From: Thiomicrorhabdus sp. 6S3-12
GTDB taxonomy: Bacteria > Pseudomonadota > Gammaproteobacteria > Thiomicrospirales > Thiomicrospiraceae
Direction of reading: 5' to 3'
Length of the DNA stretch: 64,000 nt
NCBI RefSeq assembly: GCF_017571475.1
Contig: NZ_JAGETW010000004.1
Span: 1-64,000 of the forward strand
In this document: positions 47,637-58,390 of the stretch, piece by piece
Numbering within the stretch: position 1 is the first letter of the stretch
Layout of the letters: every line of letters starts with the position of its first letter
Made by a program: the position numbers and the translations under genes
Notes under the pieces: generated by a model
What the model saw: the letters and a program-made list of their open reading frames with translations, nothing else
The model's database searches: none
What the model was told of the DNA's origin: nothing

Positions 47637-48296
47637 TCATAATGATGTTTGCTGCAATTTACGCAGCTTAACAAAAATCAGTGCCGTCATCAGCGCATCA
47701 TTAAAGGCATTATGCTGTCCGAAATTCGGCAACTGTAAATGCTTAAGGATTTCCTCGAAAGACAGATCCACTGCTGGCTGATAAACCCCGTACAAATGTT
47801 CTTTGGCACGTAACTCATAATAAAGCTCGGAAACCTCAATCCGCGGATTCGGTAATTCGACTCCCAACCACGGCTTAATGACACTATTGACCATGGCAAC
47901 ATCAAATTCCAGATAATAACCTACCAGAGTCGCGCCACGGATAAAATGCAGAAAACGGCTGATCGCCTCCTCTTCGCTCAAGAGCTGGGCCTGTTGCTGC
48001 TGCAAGTCCTGATTGCGAATCTGATGCACCTTAATGCTTTCTTCGCTGATCGCATCCGCCTGTTCTATCAGAAAATTGATTCCCTGACTGGTCAAGATGC
48101 GGTCACCGGAGATTCTGACCGCACTCAGAGAAACGATGCGATCCCTGGCTGGATTCAGACCGGTCGTTTCACAGTCGAAGCAGACATAATCCCCTTCGAG
48201 CGTTTCATTAAAAACAAACTGGTACGCTGAATCCTTAAGACCGCGACGGTTGCGTTCCCGGCGGTGCTGTGCGATTTTCTTCTTCAACCAGTTCAT
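47637..48296 (-). CDS. DnaQ-like 3'-5' exonuclease
   Basis: Exonuclease of 219 residues with the DEDDh motifs FDCETTGLNPARDRIVS, VGYYLEFDVAMVN and HNAFNDALMTALIF, as in DnaQ/RNase T-like nucleases. The N-terminal lead is basic (KKKIAQHRRERNRR). The start used has GGA 5 nt upstream; an upstream ATG overlaps the DUF294 gene by 14 nt. It is coupled to that gene, a pair common in gammaproteobacteria. The substrate is not determined. Confidence 0.9.
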   Translation of the reverse strand: MNWLKKKIAQHRRERNRRGLKDSAYQFVFNETLEGDYVCFDCETTGLNPARDRIVSLSAVRISGDRILTSQGINFLIEQADAISEESIKVHQIRNQDLQQQQAQLLSEEEAISRFLHFIRGATLVGYYLEFDVAMVNSVIKPWLGVELPNPRIEVSELYYELRAKEHLYGVYQPAVDLSFEEILKHLQLPNFGQHNAFNDALMTALIFVKLRKLQQTSL

Positions 48297-48306
48297 CTGT
48301 TCCGCC

Positions 48307-50220
48307 TCACAGCAATTCACGCAGTTTAAAATGCTGTTGCAGAAAACTTTTGAACTGATTGACGACCTGCAGTGCCTGCTTGAGAATATCTTGCTGCAGA
48401 TGCGTTAAATCGTCCAACGCCACGTCATTATTCAGTTCGCTGTCCCCGGCTTGACCCGGGGCGGCATTGTCCTTTTGCCGCAGCATAGCGTCAAGACGCA
48501 GTCCGTTAAAGTAATTCAGGGTCTCGCCCAGCTCAATCCCCTGCGCTGTTTCAAAAACTCCAAGATCCATTAATGCCTTGATACGCCAATGCGTATTACA
48601 CTCTTTGATTCCGTTTTCCAAAGCCAGAACCCGGATACCGTGAACAATCGGAAAAATGGCGCCTTTTTTGATATCAATGACGGCACCTTTTTCCGATTGA
48701 CGGGTGATAAAACCGCCAAAAAAACTCACCGGGGTTTCAAACTGCAACGCAACCTTGGCAAAATGCCGCAAAAAAAGCGGCGTATCCGTAAGACGCTGCG
48801 CCATGAATTTACGCTGTACGTCGAGTAGAGCCTCTTCGCCGAAAACAATTTGTGCATCGGCAAAAATAGCCAGATGCATAAAGGTTTCCATAGATGGCTT
48901 GTCCAACCAGTCGCGTAATTGCGCCTTGAAACCGGTTTGCGCTTGCCGCCATGTCGGTTGATTGAGCATCACCCCGCCCGGACAAGGCGGAAAACCGAGT
49001 TGCAGCATTGCCTGAGTAAACGCTGCGGAGAAATCCCATAACTGCCTTTTTTCATCAGCATTAATGTCATCGACAAACAGCAGCGCATTATCTTGATCGG
49101 TTCTCAACAACTGCTCGGAGCGTCCTTCCGACCCCAGCAGCAAAACCGCCACCTTGGAATGCAGGCCTTCCGGCAGCAGTAGCGAAATCAGCCGCTGGAT
49201 GATTTTACGGTGCAGCTCGTTCACCAGCTTGGCGATATAGTGCACCTTAATCCCTTTCAGGTGCAAGGTCGCGACCAAATCGTCCAATTGATTGGAAAGT
49301 TCGGCCAGATCCTCGACAGAGTTCGCCTGTTCGATCTTAAGCAACACCAGAGCCGATTGATTGGCAAACACCCCCATCAGATCCTTCAGGTGCAAAAAAC
49401 CCGAATATGCTATTTCGCCGTTGTTTTTCTCGCGGCGAACAACCAGCCGGTCAATCTGGAAACGGGTCATTTTCAGTAACGCATTGAACAGATAGTCCAG
49501 CTCATGGACTGTCTGTAAAGGCTTATTAGCCAAGTCTCGAGCCCTGAATTCAAGCGCCGAAGGAACAGAATCCTCTTCGAACTGTCGGGCTGTAAAGCGC
49601 AAAATATCGGTCGAGGTTAAAATCGCCCAGCGCTCGTCGAGGCTCTCATGCGCCTCACCCAATTCAATCAGGCAACAGTCCGTCTTATTCTGCACCATTT
49701 GTCGCGCCGCTTCGGACACACTGGCATCCGCATTAACCACAACCAACGGTTGAATCGGTGCAGAACAGACGGCCTCCATCATCACCTCGGTTGCTGCAAC
49801 CCGCTGCCGCTGCTGATGCCAGGCATTGAGTTTATCGACAATATTGGAATAAAAATGCGCCTTGAATTCGGCAAAGGATTGCAACGTCTCAAGGAACACC
49901 GCTTGTGGAACGCGGTACAAAATCGCTTCTTCCAGCACCTTATACTGAGTAACGGAAGCCTGATTCGTTTCACTGCGAAGCAGCGAAGTTTCGTTAAAGT
50001 AGGCCCCGTTCGCGTATTTGGCCATGACTTTGCCGTCCTGAGCTTCCTGAATCACGCCCTTTATCACCAGCAGTAAACAAGGTTCGGACAACTCGACATA
50101 TTCGCCTTTAGGGTAATAAAGCACATCGAATGTCTGTGCAATCGCCATCAATTGCGATTCCGGCAGACGGTCAAACGGTGTTACATTCTGTAAAAACTGA
50201 TAATGCTGCTCGATGGCCAT
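48307..50220 (-). CDS. cNMP/CBS/DUF294 putative nucleotidyltransferase
   Basis: A 637-residue regulatory protein: CRP-like beta-roll (about 15-125), paired CBS-like segments (about 150-290), a GlnD-type nucleotidyltransferase core with GSEGRSEQ (363-370) and Asp375/Asp377 (TDQDNALL), and a DUF294 C-terminal domain (to about 620). In the beta-roll the GE pair is lost (FNETSLL), so nucleotide binding there is doubtful, while the transferase motif looks intact. AGGGA precedes the start. It is followed in the same operon by the DnaQ-like exonuclease. The target is unknown. Confidence 0.88.
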   Translation of the reverse strand: MAIEQHYQFLQNVTPFDRLPESQLMAIAQTFDVLYYPKGEYVELSEPCLLLVIKGVIQEAQDGKVMAKYANGAYFNETSLLRSETNQASVTQYKVLEEAILYRVPQAVFLETLQSFAEFKAHFYSNIVDKLNAWHQQRQRVAATEVMMEAVCSAPIQPLVVVNADASVSEAARQMVQNKTDCCLIELGEAHESLDERWAILTSTDILRFTARQFEEDSVPSALEFRARDLANKPLQTVHELDYLFNALLKMTRFQIDRLVVRREKNNGEIAYSGFLHLKDLMGVFANQSALVLLKIEQANSVEDLAELSNQLDDLVATLHLKGIKVHYIAKLVNELHRKIIQRLISLLLPEGLHSKVAVLLLGSEGRSEQLLRTDQDNALLFVDDINADEKRQLWDFSAAFTQAMLQLGFPPCPGGVMLNQPTWRQAQTGFKAQLRDWLDKPSMETFMHLAIFADAQIVFGEEALLDVQRKFMAQRLTDTPLFLRHFAKVALQFETPVSFFGGFITRQSEKGAVIDIKKGAIFPIVHGIRVLALENGIKECNTHWRIKALMDLGVFETAQGIELGETLNYFNGLRLDAMLRQKDNAAPGQAGDSELNNDVALDDLTHLQQDILKQALQVVNQFKSFLQQHFKLRELL

Positions 50221-50276
50221 ACAAAGTTCCCTGTTGAAGAAATTTTAATATAACAACTCTGTTTGCTTCGGCAATA

Positions 50277-50314
50277 AAAAAAGGGAGGCTGGTTAAAACC
50301 AGCCTCCCTTTTTT
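50277..50314 (-). terminator. intrinsic terminator of actP
   Basis: A perfect 18-bp stem (50277-50294 with 50297-50314) with a minimal loop, A- and T-ended, about 25 nt after the actP stop. Confidence 0.92.
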
Positions 50315-50337
50315 CAAGCGAAATTAACCTAAGTTAA

Positions 50338-51993
50338 TTAGTGCTCGGATGCAGATTCTGCACCAATCCCGGTTTGCGAGCGAATGAACTGCGCTTCGAA
50401 ACCTTCTTTATCTTCTTTTGCACGAGCGGACTTATCGGTAATTGAGAAGAACCAGATCGAAACAAAAGCGATAGCCACGGTAAACAGAGCCGGGAATTTG
50501 TATGGAACAATCGCTTCACCCATTTGCAGGATTTGCGTCCACACAACCGGACCTAGAACAACCATTACAACTGCCGAGATCAGACCTAGCCAACCACCGA
50601 TAACCGCACCACGAGTTGTCATTCCTGACCAGAACATGGACATGATCAATACCGGGAAGTTTGCCGATGCCGCGATGGTAAAGGCCAGAGCAACCACGAA
50701 TGCGATGTTCTGATCTTTAAACCCGATACCGAACACAATTGCCAGAGCACCGATAATCAGTGTCGAAATACGGGCAACCTTGGTTTCCTGCGCTTCAGTC
50801 GCGTTTTTATTGATAACGTTTGCATAGATATCATGCGATAGCGCTGAAGCCCCTGCCAGCGTCAGACCTGAAACCACTGCAAGAATGGTGGCAAAAGCAA
50901 CCGCTGAGATAAAGCCTAGGAAGAAGTCACCACCGACAACATGCGACAGGTGAATCGCTGCCATGTTGTTACCGCCAACCAGCTTATCACCGGCAAAGTA
51001 TTCAGAACCGACGACCAGAGCAACCGCACCGAAACCGATAATGAATGCCAGGATGTAGAAGTAACCGATGAAACCGGTTGCGAAGAACACGGATTTACGC
51101 GCTTCTTTTGCATCCGGAACGGTAAAGAATCGCATCAGGATGTGCGGCAGACCCGCAGTACCGAACATCAGGGCAATACCCAGTGAAATCGCATTAACCG
51201 GATCGGAGACAAAACCACCGGAGAACAGGATATTCATATCGCCATTACGGTTTTCAACAGCTGTCTTAAACAGTGTTTCGAAGCTGAAGTCCATGTAGTA
51301 CATAACCATGATGGCGATGAAAGTCGCACCGGCTAGCAGCAGAACCGCTTTGATGATCTGTACCCAAGTCGTCGCCAACATACCACCGAAAGTAACATAA
51401 GCGATGATCAGCGCACCCACCAATAGAACCGCATAGTTGAAGTCCAGACCGAACAATAGCTCGATAAGTTTACCGGCACCCACCATTTGAGCGATCAGAT
51501 ACAGGATAACAACGGCAATACCACCGAAAGCCGCTAGGACACGAATCGGCGTTTGTTTAAAGCGGTAAGCGGCAACATCGGCAAAGGTAAACTTACCAAG
51601 GTTACGCAGACGCTCGGACATCAAGAACAGCATAATCGGCCAACCAACCAGGAAACCGATTGCGAAAATCAAACCGTCATACCCTTTAAGGTATACCATC
51701 CCGGTAATACCCAGGAAGGACGCCGCTGACATATAGTCACCCGCCAGTGCCAGACCGTTCTGAAAACCAGTGATACCACCGCCGGCCGCATAGAAATCCT
51801 TAGCGGATTTGGTACGTTGCGCCGCCCAGTAGGTGATATAAAGAGTACCGCCAACAAAAATAATGAACATGGTGATCGCAGGCCAGTTAACCGGCTGTTT
51901 TTCGCCACCTTCAATCGCTCCGGCAGCCATAGCAGCCACAGGCAATAAAGCCAGTGCAATAAAAGCACCTAAGTATTTAAAGACTTGTGCCAT
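50338..51993 (-). CDS. actP: acetate/cation symporter ActP (sodium:solute symporter family)
   Basis: Permease of 551 residues with about 13 membrane segments of the SSF family, with [22 protein letters not shown] at the N-terminus and [36 protein letters not shown] near residue 60, a strong acetate-permease signature. It imports acetate and related short acids. The ATG overlaps the stop of the DUF485 gene by one base (TAATG). Acs lies upstream in the same direction. Confidence 0.93.
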   Translation of the reverse strand: MAQVFKYLGAFIALALLPVAAMAAGAIEGGEKQPVNWPAITMFIIFVGGTLYITYWAAQRTKSAKDFYAAGGGITGFQNGLALAGDYMSAASFLGITGMVYLKGYDGLIFAIGFLVGWPIMLFLMSERLRNLGKFTFADVAAYRFKQTPIRVLAAFGGIAVVILYLIAQMVGAGKLIELLFGLDFNYAVLLVGALIIAYVTFGGMLATTWVQIIKAVLLLAGATFIAIMVMYYMDFSFETLFKTAVENRNGDMNILFSGGFVSDPVNAISLGIALMFGTAGLPHILMRFFTVPDAKEARKSVFFATGFIGYFYILAFIIGFGAVALVVGSEYFAGDKLVGGNNMAAIHLSHVVGGDFFLGFISAVAFATILAVVSGLTLAGASALSHDIYANVINKNATEAQETKVARISTLIIGALAIVFGIGFKDQNIAFVVALAFTIAASANFPVLIMSMFWSGMTTRGAVIGGWLGLISAVVMVVLGPVVWTQILQMGEAIVPYKFPALFTVAIAFVSIWFFSITDKSARAKEDKEGFEAQFIRSQTGIGAESASEH

Positions 51994-52298
51994 TACTCCA
52001 CCTCTTTCTTGATTTTTGCAGTCAGGTCGTCAAAATCCGCATTCGCTTTTTTGACATAGTATCCGGTTAACAGGAAGGCAAAAATAATGATTGCCACACC
52101 CAACGGGAACCCGATGGAAATATGTTCGCCGGAAACAATGGTGGTAAAAAATTCAGGGTTGAATGCCAATAGCAAAATAAAGCCGTAGTATACGACCAGC
52201 ATTGCTCCGGATAGAATCCAGGCAAGGCTCGAACGCTCCTTGACCAGTTGTTGATACTCTGGAAGATTTTTAATCTTCTCGATTTTCTCTTGATCCAA
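51993..52298 (-). CDS. yjcH: DUF485 small membrane protein (YjcH-like)
   Basis: A 101-residue protein with two membrane segments (about 28-50 and 62-85), the standard partner of ActP. It starts with TTG, with GGAG 7 nt upstream, and no better ATG is available. It is translationally coupled to actP. Its molecular role is unknown. Confidence 0.9.
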   Translation of the reverse strand: MDQEKIEKIKNLPEYQQLVKERSSLAWILSGAMLVVYYGFILLLAFNPEFFTTIVSGEHISIGFPLGVAIIIFAFLLTGYYVKKANADFDDLTAKIKKEVE

Positions 52299-52463
52299 AA
52301 TCAGTCTCCTCGGTTTTTGGTGAGATTTAAATTTTTTTTATTAAAACAGACACTCTTTGGCGCTGATGGTGGGATTATCCCTTGCTAAGCGGACTCTTAG
52401 AAATAAGTATTTTTTATTAACTTACAGTTTTTTTAGATGCCAACGAGAGTCTGTACTTAACGA

Positions 52464-52501
52464 CAAAAAGCCCTCGATTAAAGTGGAATTCAATCGAGGG
52501 C
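52464..52501 (-). terminator. intrinsic terminator of acs
   Basis: Minus strand: stem GCCCTCGATT/AATCGAGGGC with a 12-nt loop and a T run, about 75 nt after the acs stop, so acs and yjcH-actP are separate units. Confidence 0.85.
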
Positions 52502-52574
52502 CAGTTGTTAATGACGGCTTTTACCGATCCTGCCCTGTAAAAGAGCGAATCCAGCAAAAGCCTGTAAAAGCCGA

Positions 52575-54524
52575 TTACTTCTTCTGGAATTGATCCAGAA
52601 TGGTCGGATCTTCCAAAGTCGAAGTATCCTGAGTAATCTCTTCGCCTTTGGCAATTGCACGCAACAGACGACGCATGATCTTACCTGAACGAGTTTTTGG
52701 CAAGTTGGTACCGAAACGGATATCATCCGGTTTGGCAATCGGTCCGATCTCCTGCGATACCCAGTTGCGCAGCTCCTGAACCAGTGCTTCACGCTCATCG
52801 CCTTCAGGAAGATCGACATTCAAAACCACGAAAGCGGCAACCGCCTCCCCTTTGACATCGTGCGGACGACCGACAACCGCCGCCTCGGCCACTTTAGCGT
52901 GCGATACCAGCGCAGATTCGATTTCCATGGTTCCCAAACGGTGACCGGAAACGTTAAGAACGTCGTCAACACGCCCCAGAATCCAGAAATAACCGTCGGC
53001 ATCGCGGTGCGCACTGTCACCCACAACATAATAAGGTTTGCCTTCCAGCGGGAAATAAGTGTTGCGGTAACGCTCTTCATCACCCCAGACATTTCGAATC
53101 ATTGACGGCCAAGGTTTCTTGATCGCCAGCAAGCCACCTTCGTTGCCGATCAGCTCATTCCCTTCTTCATCCAGAATCACCGCATCAATACCCGGAAGCG
53201 GCTGAGTACAGGAGCCCGGCTTCAAAGGAGTTACCGGGAAAGGTGCAATCATATGCGCACCGGTTTCGGTCTGCCACCAGGTATCGATAATCGGGCAACG
53301 ACCTTGACCGATAACATCGTGATACCACATCCAGGCTTCCGGATTGATTGGCTCACCTACCGTACCAAGCAGACGCAGCTTTTCAAGATCGTATTGCTTA
53401 GGAAGGTCGGCACCGAATTTCATCAACGCACGAATTGCCGTCGGAGCGGTATAGAAAACAGTAACGCCGTGGTCCTGACAGACCTGCCAGAAACGCCCGG
53501 CATCCGGATAAGTCGGAACACCTTCGAACATAACCATGGTCGCGCCGACCGAAAGCGGCCCGTAAGCGACATAAGAGTGCCCGGTAATCCAGCCCACATC
53601 GGCGGTACACCAGAAAACGTCGTTATCGTTAAGGTCAAACATCCACTCATTGGTTACATGCGCGTTCAGCAGATAACCGCCCGAGCTGTGTTGTACACCT
53701 TTCGGCTTACCGGTCGAACCGGAAGTATACAGAAGAAACAGCGGATGTTCAGAATCCACCGCAACAGGGTCATGGTAGTTGCTCATGCCGGCTTCGGCTT
53801 CCAGCCAGTCAATATCGCGCCCTTCCTGCATCTCAACTTCATCGTCGGTACGACGATAAACAATTACCTTCTTAACCTGTTCACAACCTTTTTCCAGGGC
53901 CGTGTCCACTGCGTGTTTCAAAGGAATCGTTTTGCCACCGCGGCGACTGCCGTTGGTGGTGATCACCATCTTGGCTCCGGCATCAACAATACGGTCACGC
54001 AATGCTTCGGCAGAGAAGCCACCGAAGACGACTGAGTGGATAGCACCGATACGGGCACACGCCTGCATCGCAATGACGGCCTGCGGGATCATCGGCATAT
54101 AGATGATAACGCGGTCGCCTTTCTCAACACCTTGAGCGGTCAGGGTATTGGCAAAACGGCACACCTGGTCGTGCAGTTCTTTATAGGTATAGCGTTCGAT
54201 ATCGCCGCGGTCGCCTTCGAAAATAATTGCCGTTTTATCGCTCTTATCCTGCAGATGACGATCGATACAGTTATAGGAAACATTCAATTCACCGTCGGTG
54301 AACCATTTGTAGTGCGGGGCTTTAGAGTCATCCAGACCAACGGTGAAGGGTTTACTCCAGCTCAGTTTCTCGCGCGCCAGATCGGACCAAAAACCCACAT
54401 GGTCTTCGGCAGCCTTGGCACGCATTTCAGCCAGTTTTTCCTCACTGACCGAAAACGTCTTTTTAATTTCATCGCTGACTTCAAATACGCGATTTTCCGT
54501 TAGGATTGATTCAATATTCGACAT
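52575..54524 (-). CDS. acs: acetyl-CoA synthetase
   Basis: AMP-forming ligase of acetate, ATP and CoA. Its 649 residues fit the family (652 in E. coli). AMP-binding motif [22 protein letters not shown], and the acetylatable lysine in [12 protein letters not shown] near the C-terminus are all present. The start MSNIESIL has GGAG 5 nt upstream; the longer reading frame has no ribosome site. With actP it forms the acetate assimilation set. Confidence 0.97.
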   Translation of the reverse strand: MSNIESILTENRVFEVSDEIKKTFSVSEEKLAEMRAKAAEDHVGFWSDLAREKLSWSKPFTVGLDDSKAPHYKWFTDGELNVSYNCIDRHLQDKSDKTAIIFEGDRGDIERYTYKELHDQVCRFANTLTAQGVEKGDRVIIYMPMIPQAVIAMQACARIGAIHSVVFGGFSAEALRDRIVDAGAKMVITTNGSRRGGKTIPLKHAVDTALEKGCEQVKKVIVYRRTDDEVEMQEGRDIDWLEAEAGMSNYHDPVAVDSEHPLFLLYTSGSTGKPKGVQHSSGGYLLNAHVTNEWMFDLNDNDVFWCTADVGWITGHSYVAYGPLSVGATMVMFEGVPTYPDAGRFWQVCQDHGVTVFYTAPTAIRALMKFGADLPKQYDLEKLRLLGTVGEPINPEAWMWYHDVIGQGRCPIIDTWWQTETGAHMIAPFPVTPLKPGSCTQPLPGIDAVILDEEGNELIGNEGGLLAIKKPWPSMIRNVWGDEERYRNTYFPLEGKPYYVVGDSAHRDADGYFWILGRVDDVLNVSGHRLGTMEIESALVSHAKVAEAAVVGRPHDVKGEAVAAFVVLNVDLPEGDEREALVQELRNWVSQEIGPIAKPDDIRFGTNLPKTRSGKIMRRLLRAIAKGEEITQDTSTLEDPTILDQFQKK

Positions 54525-54716
54525 GAATACTCCGCATCTATTCTGATTAAGTAAACAGGAATACCGGCCGCAAAAAGGTCCTGACCGGTAATACAAAGAA
54601 AAAGTAGTGCAAGTTTATCACTTGAAAAAGGAGATAAAACCCCAAATGGTCAAAAAGAGCCAATTCTTCAGTAAAAATCGGAGTGAAAGTGACTGTACAC
54701 CGTCATTTTACTGACT

Positions 54717-57700
54717 TTATCTGGAAAGTACCTTCGGTTGCCACCCTTGAGCGTTGAGCACTTCAAGCAAATCGTCATCCGGGTAATACAGCTGTCGGGT
54801 TTTCAGAAGCGCCTGAGCCTGCTGGTTGCGATACTGTATCTGCAACGGCAAACCGATCTCGTTGCAGAATGGTGAAACCATCTGCTGCAACGTCTGCATA
54901 CGCTGTTCGTCAAGGTCGTCTACCTTTACATTCAACTCCAGCGCCAGCCCTTTTTCGACTCGGGCTTCCGCAAGACTGACGATCTGTTCGGCTTCAAATT
55001 TTACGCCGCCGTTAAAGGTATCTTCGCGAACTTCACCGTAAACCATGATCACCTTGTCGACCGCCAGTTCATTTTGAATCTGTTCGTAAATCGCCGGACG
55101 CATGGTTACGTCCATCCGCGAAGTTTTATCATCGATGGTGACAATCGCCATCTTGGTGCCCTTTTTGGTAATTTTGACTCGCAAGTCAACCACCAGTCCG
55201 GCGCCCCAACGTTTTTTCCAGCGCTCCGGCTTCATCTGAATAAGAGGCGAATCAACCAGACCGTTAATTTCCTCCTGATAGATATCAATCGGATGACCGG
55301 TCATATACAGACCCAGCGTATCTTTCTCGCCTTTGAGACGTAATTTCTGCGACATTTCGGCAACATCAGCCAGTTGCGAAGTACTCTCCTGCTCCTCAGC
55401 AAACATGTCGCCGAACAGATCATTCTGTCCGGTCTCGTTATTTTTAAGCTGCTGCTCAGCCTGCTTCATCGCGGTCGGAATGGTTTCCAACATGGCCTGG
55501 CGGTTTTCGTGCAGGACATCCATTGCGCCGGAACGCACCAGCGCTTCGACCACGCGCTTATTGACCTTTTTACCGGCTCGCAGACAGAAATCGAACAGAT
55601 CCTTGAAAGGACCGTTTTCGCGGCGTTCGGCAATCACGCCTTCAAGTGCCGCGCCTCCGACGCCTTTAATCGCCCCCAGACCGTAATTAACGGTGCGATC
55701 ACCATAAGGTTTGAAATGAATTTCGCCGGTGTTGATATTTGGCGGCAGCACCGTCAAGGTCATTGCCAGACATTCATTCACCATATGAACCACTTTTTCA
55801 GTGTTATCCATATCCGAGGAAATCTGTGCGGCCATGAATTCGGCCGGGTAATGGGTTTTTAACCACGCAGACTGATAAGAAACCAAAGCGTAAGCGGCAG
55901 AGTGGGATTTGTTGAAACCGTAACCGGCGAACTTCTCCACCAGGTCAAAGATCTTCATCGCCAGGTCGCCATCCACACCTATACCGATTGCACCCTCTTT
56001 AAATACCGAGCGCTGTTTGGCCATCTCTTCCGGTTTCTTTTTACCCATCGCACGGCGCAGCAAATCCGCACCACCGAGTGAGTAACCGGCTAGCACCTGA
56101 GCGATCTGCATAACCTGCTCCTGATAGAGAATAACCCCATAGGTCGGCTCCAGAATCGGCTGCAAGCTTTCGTGTTGATATTGCGGATCCGGATAGGCTA
56201 CCGCCTCTTTTCCGTGTTTACGGTTGATAAAGTTATCTACCATCCCGGAATCCAGCGGTCCCGGACGGAAAAGAGCAACCAAAGCGATAATATCTTCAAA
56301 ACAGTCAGGGCGCAGTTTGACGATCAGATTCTGCATCCCGGAAGATTCCAGCTGGAAAATCCCGGTGGTCTTACCGGTCTTGATCAGATCGAAAGTCGGC
56401 TCGTCGTCGATCGGAATACGCGCTATATCCAGAAACCCTTCATCGCCCGGCTGCTTGTCGCCGTTAATCGACTGTAACGCCCAGTCGATAATGGTCAGCG
56501 TACGCAGCCCCAAAAAGTCGAACTTGACCAGACCGGCGTATTCGACGTCGTTTTTATCCAACTGGGTTACCACGCCGCTTCCGTCCGCTTCGCACGACAG
56601 AGGACAGAAATGATCCAAAGGCTTCGGACCGATGACCACCCCACCGGCGTGCTTACCGGTGTTTCGCACGGTACCTTCCAGCTTAAGCGCCAACTCCAAC
56701 AGCTGTGCTGCATCTTCATCGGAATCGCGTTTGGCCTGCATGTCCGGTTCTTGTTCGATGGCGTCCTTGAGCTTGATCCCCAGCTCGTTCGGGATCAGTT
56801 TGGCGATCCCGTCAACCGCTCCGTAACCAAGCCCCAATACACGACCGACATCACGCACCACCGCCTTGGCGGCCATGGTTCCGAAAGTGACGATCTGCGA
56901 AACGTGATCGCGTCCGTAATGACGCGAGACATAATCGATCACCTCGTCACGACGGTCCATACAGAAATCGACGTCGAAATCGGGCATGGAAACACGTTCC
57001 GGGTTCAGGAAACGTTCGAAAAGCAAGTCATATTCAATCGGATCAAGATCGGTAATTTTAAGTGCATAAGCAACCAGGGAACCGGCACCGGAACCACGCC
57101 CCGGACCGACCGGAATCTGATGGTTTTTAGCCCACTGAATGAAGTCGGCAACGATCAGGAAATACCCCGGGAACCCCATCTGCAGAATAATATCCAGCTC
57201 GAATTTGATCCGGTCGTAATACTCTTTTCTCTTTTGCTGTTGAACTTCGACAGATTCTCCACCGAACAGAAAATCCAGACGTTCGTCTAATCCTTTATGA
57301 CTTTCCTGGATGAAAAACTCATCCATCGTCATACCTTCGGGAATCGGGAAGTCCGGAAGGAAATAGGTTCCCAGTGTCAGATTAAGACTACAGCGTTTCG
57401 CAATCTCAACCGTATTGGCAATCGCCTCCGGAATATCCGCAAAAAGTGCGATCATCTCTTCAGAAGTACGGAAATACTGTTGCGGAGAATAGCGTTTCGG
57501 CCGTTTCGGATCTTCCAGAACAAAACCGTCGTGAATACAGGTACGAACTTCGTGCGCTTCGAAATCTTCCTCTCTGGCGAAACGGACATCGTTGGTCGCC
57601 ACTACCGGCAACTGCCACTGCTCGGCAATCTGCAGCGCCAGCTGAATATAAGCCTCTTCATGTTCGCGCTCAGTACGGATCAACTCTAGATAATAGCGAT

Positions 57701-58190
57701 CCGGAAAATACTTTTGCCACCAGTTAAGGCGCTCTTCGATCAACTCCTGATTCTGCGACAGCAATGCACTGCCGACATCCCCTAGACGACCGGCCGATAA
57801 TGCGATCAAACCTTCATTCAACTCGGCAAGCATCGTTTTCGGAATTATGCCGATTTCCGCATACTGATAGGTTTTCTGATGGTGCAGGTTGGACTGCGAA
57901 ATCATATGCGACAGGTTGAGATACCCTTCCTCGTTCTGAACCAGAAGAACCACCGGAAAGACTGCGCCCTGTTCATCTTCGAGCAATACTTCGGCACCGA
58001 GAACCGGTTTAACGCCCGCCCCCATAGCCGCGCCATAGAATTTCACCAAAGCGAACATATTGTTAATATCGGTCAATGCCACTGCCGGCTGATTGTCGGT
58101 TTGCGCCAGAGAAACAAGCGGCTTAATACCAAGTGTCCCGTCGATCACGGAATATTCGGAATGAAGGTGAAGATGAACAAATTGAGGCAT
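54717..58190 (-). CDS. dnaE: DNA polymerase III alpha subunit
   Basis: Replicative polymerase of 1157 residues (1160 in E. coli). The N-terminal PHP domain has HLHSEYSVIDG, the active site PDFDVDFCMDRRDEVIDYVSRHY supplies the catalytic aspartates, and GPGRGSGAGSLVAYAL precedes it. The OB domain and tau-binding tail are at the C-terminus. The ribosome site is weak. No intrinsic terminator stands out downstream. In E. coli it follows rnhB; here the upstream neighbour is the divergent aat. Confidence 0.98.
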   Translation of the reverse strand: MPQFVHLHLHSEYSVIDGTLGIKPLVSLAQTDNQPAVALTDINNMFALVKFYGAAMGAGVKPVLGAEVLLEDEQGAVFPVVLLVQNEEGYLNLSHMISQSNLHHQKTYQYAEIGIIPKTMLAELNEGLIALSAGRLGDVGSALLSQNQELIEERLNWWQKYFPDRYYLELIRTEREHEEAYIQLALQIAEQWQLPVVATNDVRFAREEDFEAHEVRTCIHDGFVLEDPKRPKRYSPQQYFRTSEEMIALFADIPEAIANTVEIAKRCSLNLTLGTYFLPDFPIPEGMTMDEFFIQESHKGLDERLDFLFGGESVEVQQQKRKEYYDRIKFELDIILQMGFPGYFLIVADFIQWAKNHQIPVGPGRGSGAGSLVAYALKITDLDPIEYDLLFERFLNPERVSMPDFDVDFCMDRRDEVIDYVSRHYGRDHVSQIVTFGTMAAKAVVRDVGRVLGLGYGAVDGIAKLIPNELGIKLKDAIEQEPDMQAKRDSDEDAAQLLELALKLEGTVRNTGKHAGGVVIGPKPLDHFCPLSCEADGSGVVTQLDKNDVEYAGLVKFDFLGLRTLTIIDWALQSINGDKQPGDEGFLDIARIPIDDEPTFDLIKTGKTTGIFQLESSGMQNLIVKLRPDCFEDIIALVALFRPGPLDSGMVDNFINRKHGKEAVAYPDPQYQHESLQPILEPTYGVILYQEQVMQIAQVLAGYSLGGADLLRRAMGKKKPEEMAKQRSVFKEGAIGIGVDGDLAMKIFDLVEKFAGYGFNKSHSAAYALVSYQSAWLKTHYPAEFMAAQISSDMDNTEKVVHMVNECLAMTLTVLPPNINTGEIHFKPYGDRTVNYGLGAIKGVGGAALEGVIAERRENGPFKDLFDFCLRAGKKVNKRVVEALVRSGAMDVLHENRQAMLETIPTAMKQAEQQLKNNETGQNDLFGDMFAEEQESTSQLADVAEMSQKLRLKGEKDTLGLYMTGHPIDIYQEEINGLVDSPLIQMKPERWKKRWGAGLVVDLRVKITKKGTKMAIVTIDDKTSRMDVTMRPAIYEQIQNELAVDKVIMVYGEVREDTFNGGVKFEAEQIVSLAEARVEKGLALELNVKVDDLDEQRMQTLQQMVSPFCNEIGLPLQIQYRNQQAQALLKTRQLYYPDDDLLEVLNAQGWQPKVLSR

Positions 58191-58390
58191 AACTTAAGGG
58201 TGTTTTTCTTATGTCGGTCAGAATTGATGAGATCACCTATTGTAAACCTTAGTCCAGCAAGATGCTGGAGTAAAAGTGCAATAAAGCTGTCCCTTTGTTT
58301 TGGCATAATTCCGCTGGTACTTAACTAACGACCGTTAATAACGTAAAATAGATCGCTCTTCCACTTACCCGGTTATGGACATAGCAGCAG

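Noticed and set aside
52299-52463. Possible sigma-54 promoter upstream of yjcH-actP
   Set aside because: TTGGCA is present on the minus strand but the matching TTGCA part is absent at the required spacing.
53253-54035. 260-residue plus-strand ORF opposite acs
   Set aside because: It is complementary to conserved Acs sequence, and its His/Arg/Thr-rich composition is an artefact of the codon pattern on the other strand.
56610-57290. 226-residue plus-strand ORF opposite dnaE
   Set aside because: It overlaps the DnaE active-site region entirely and shows no independent start signals.
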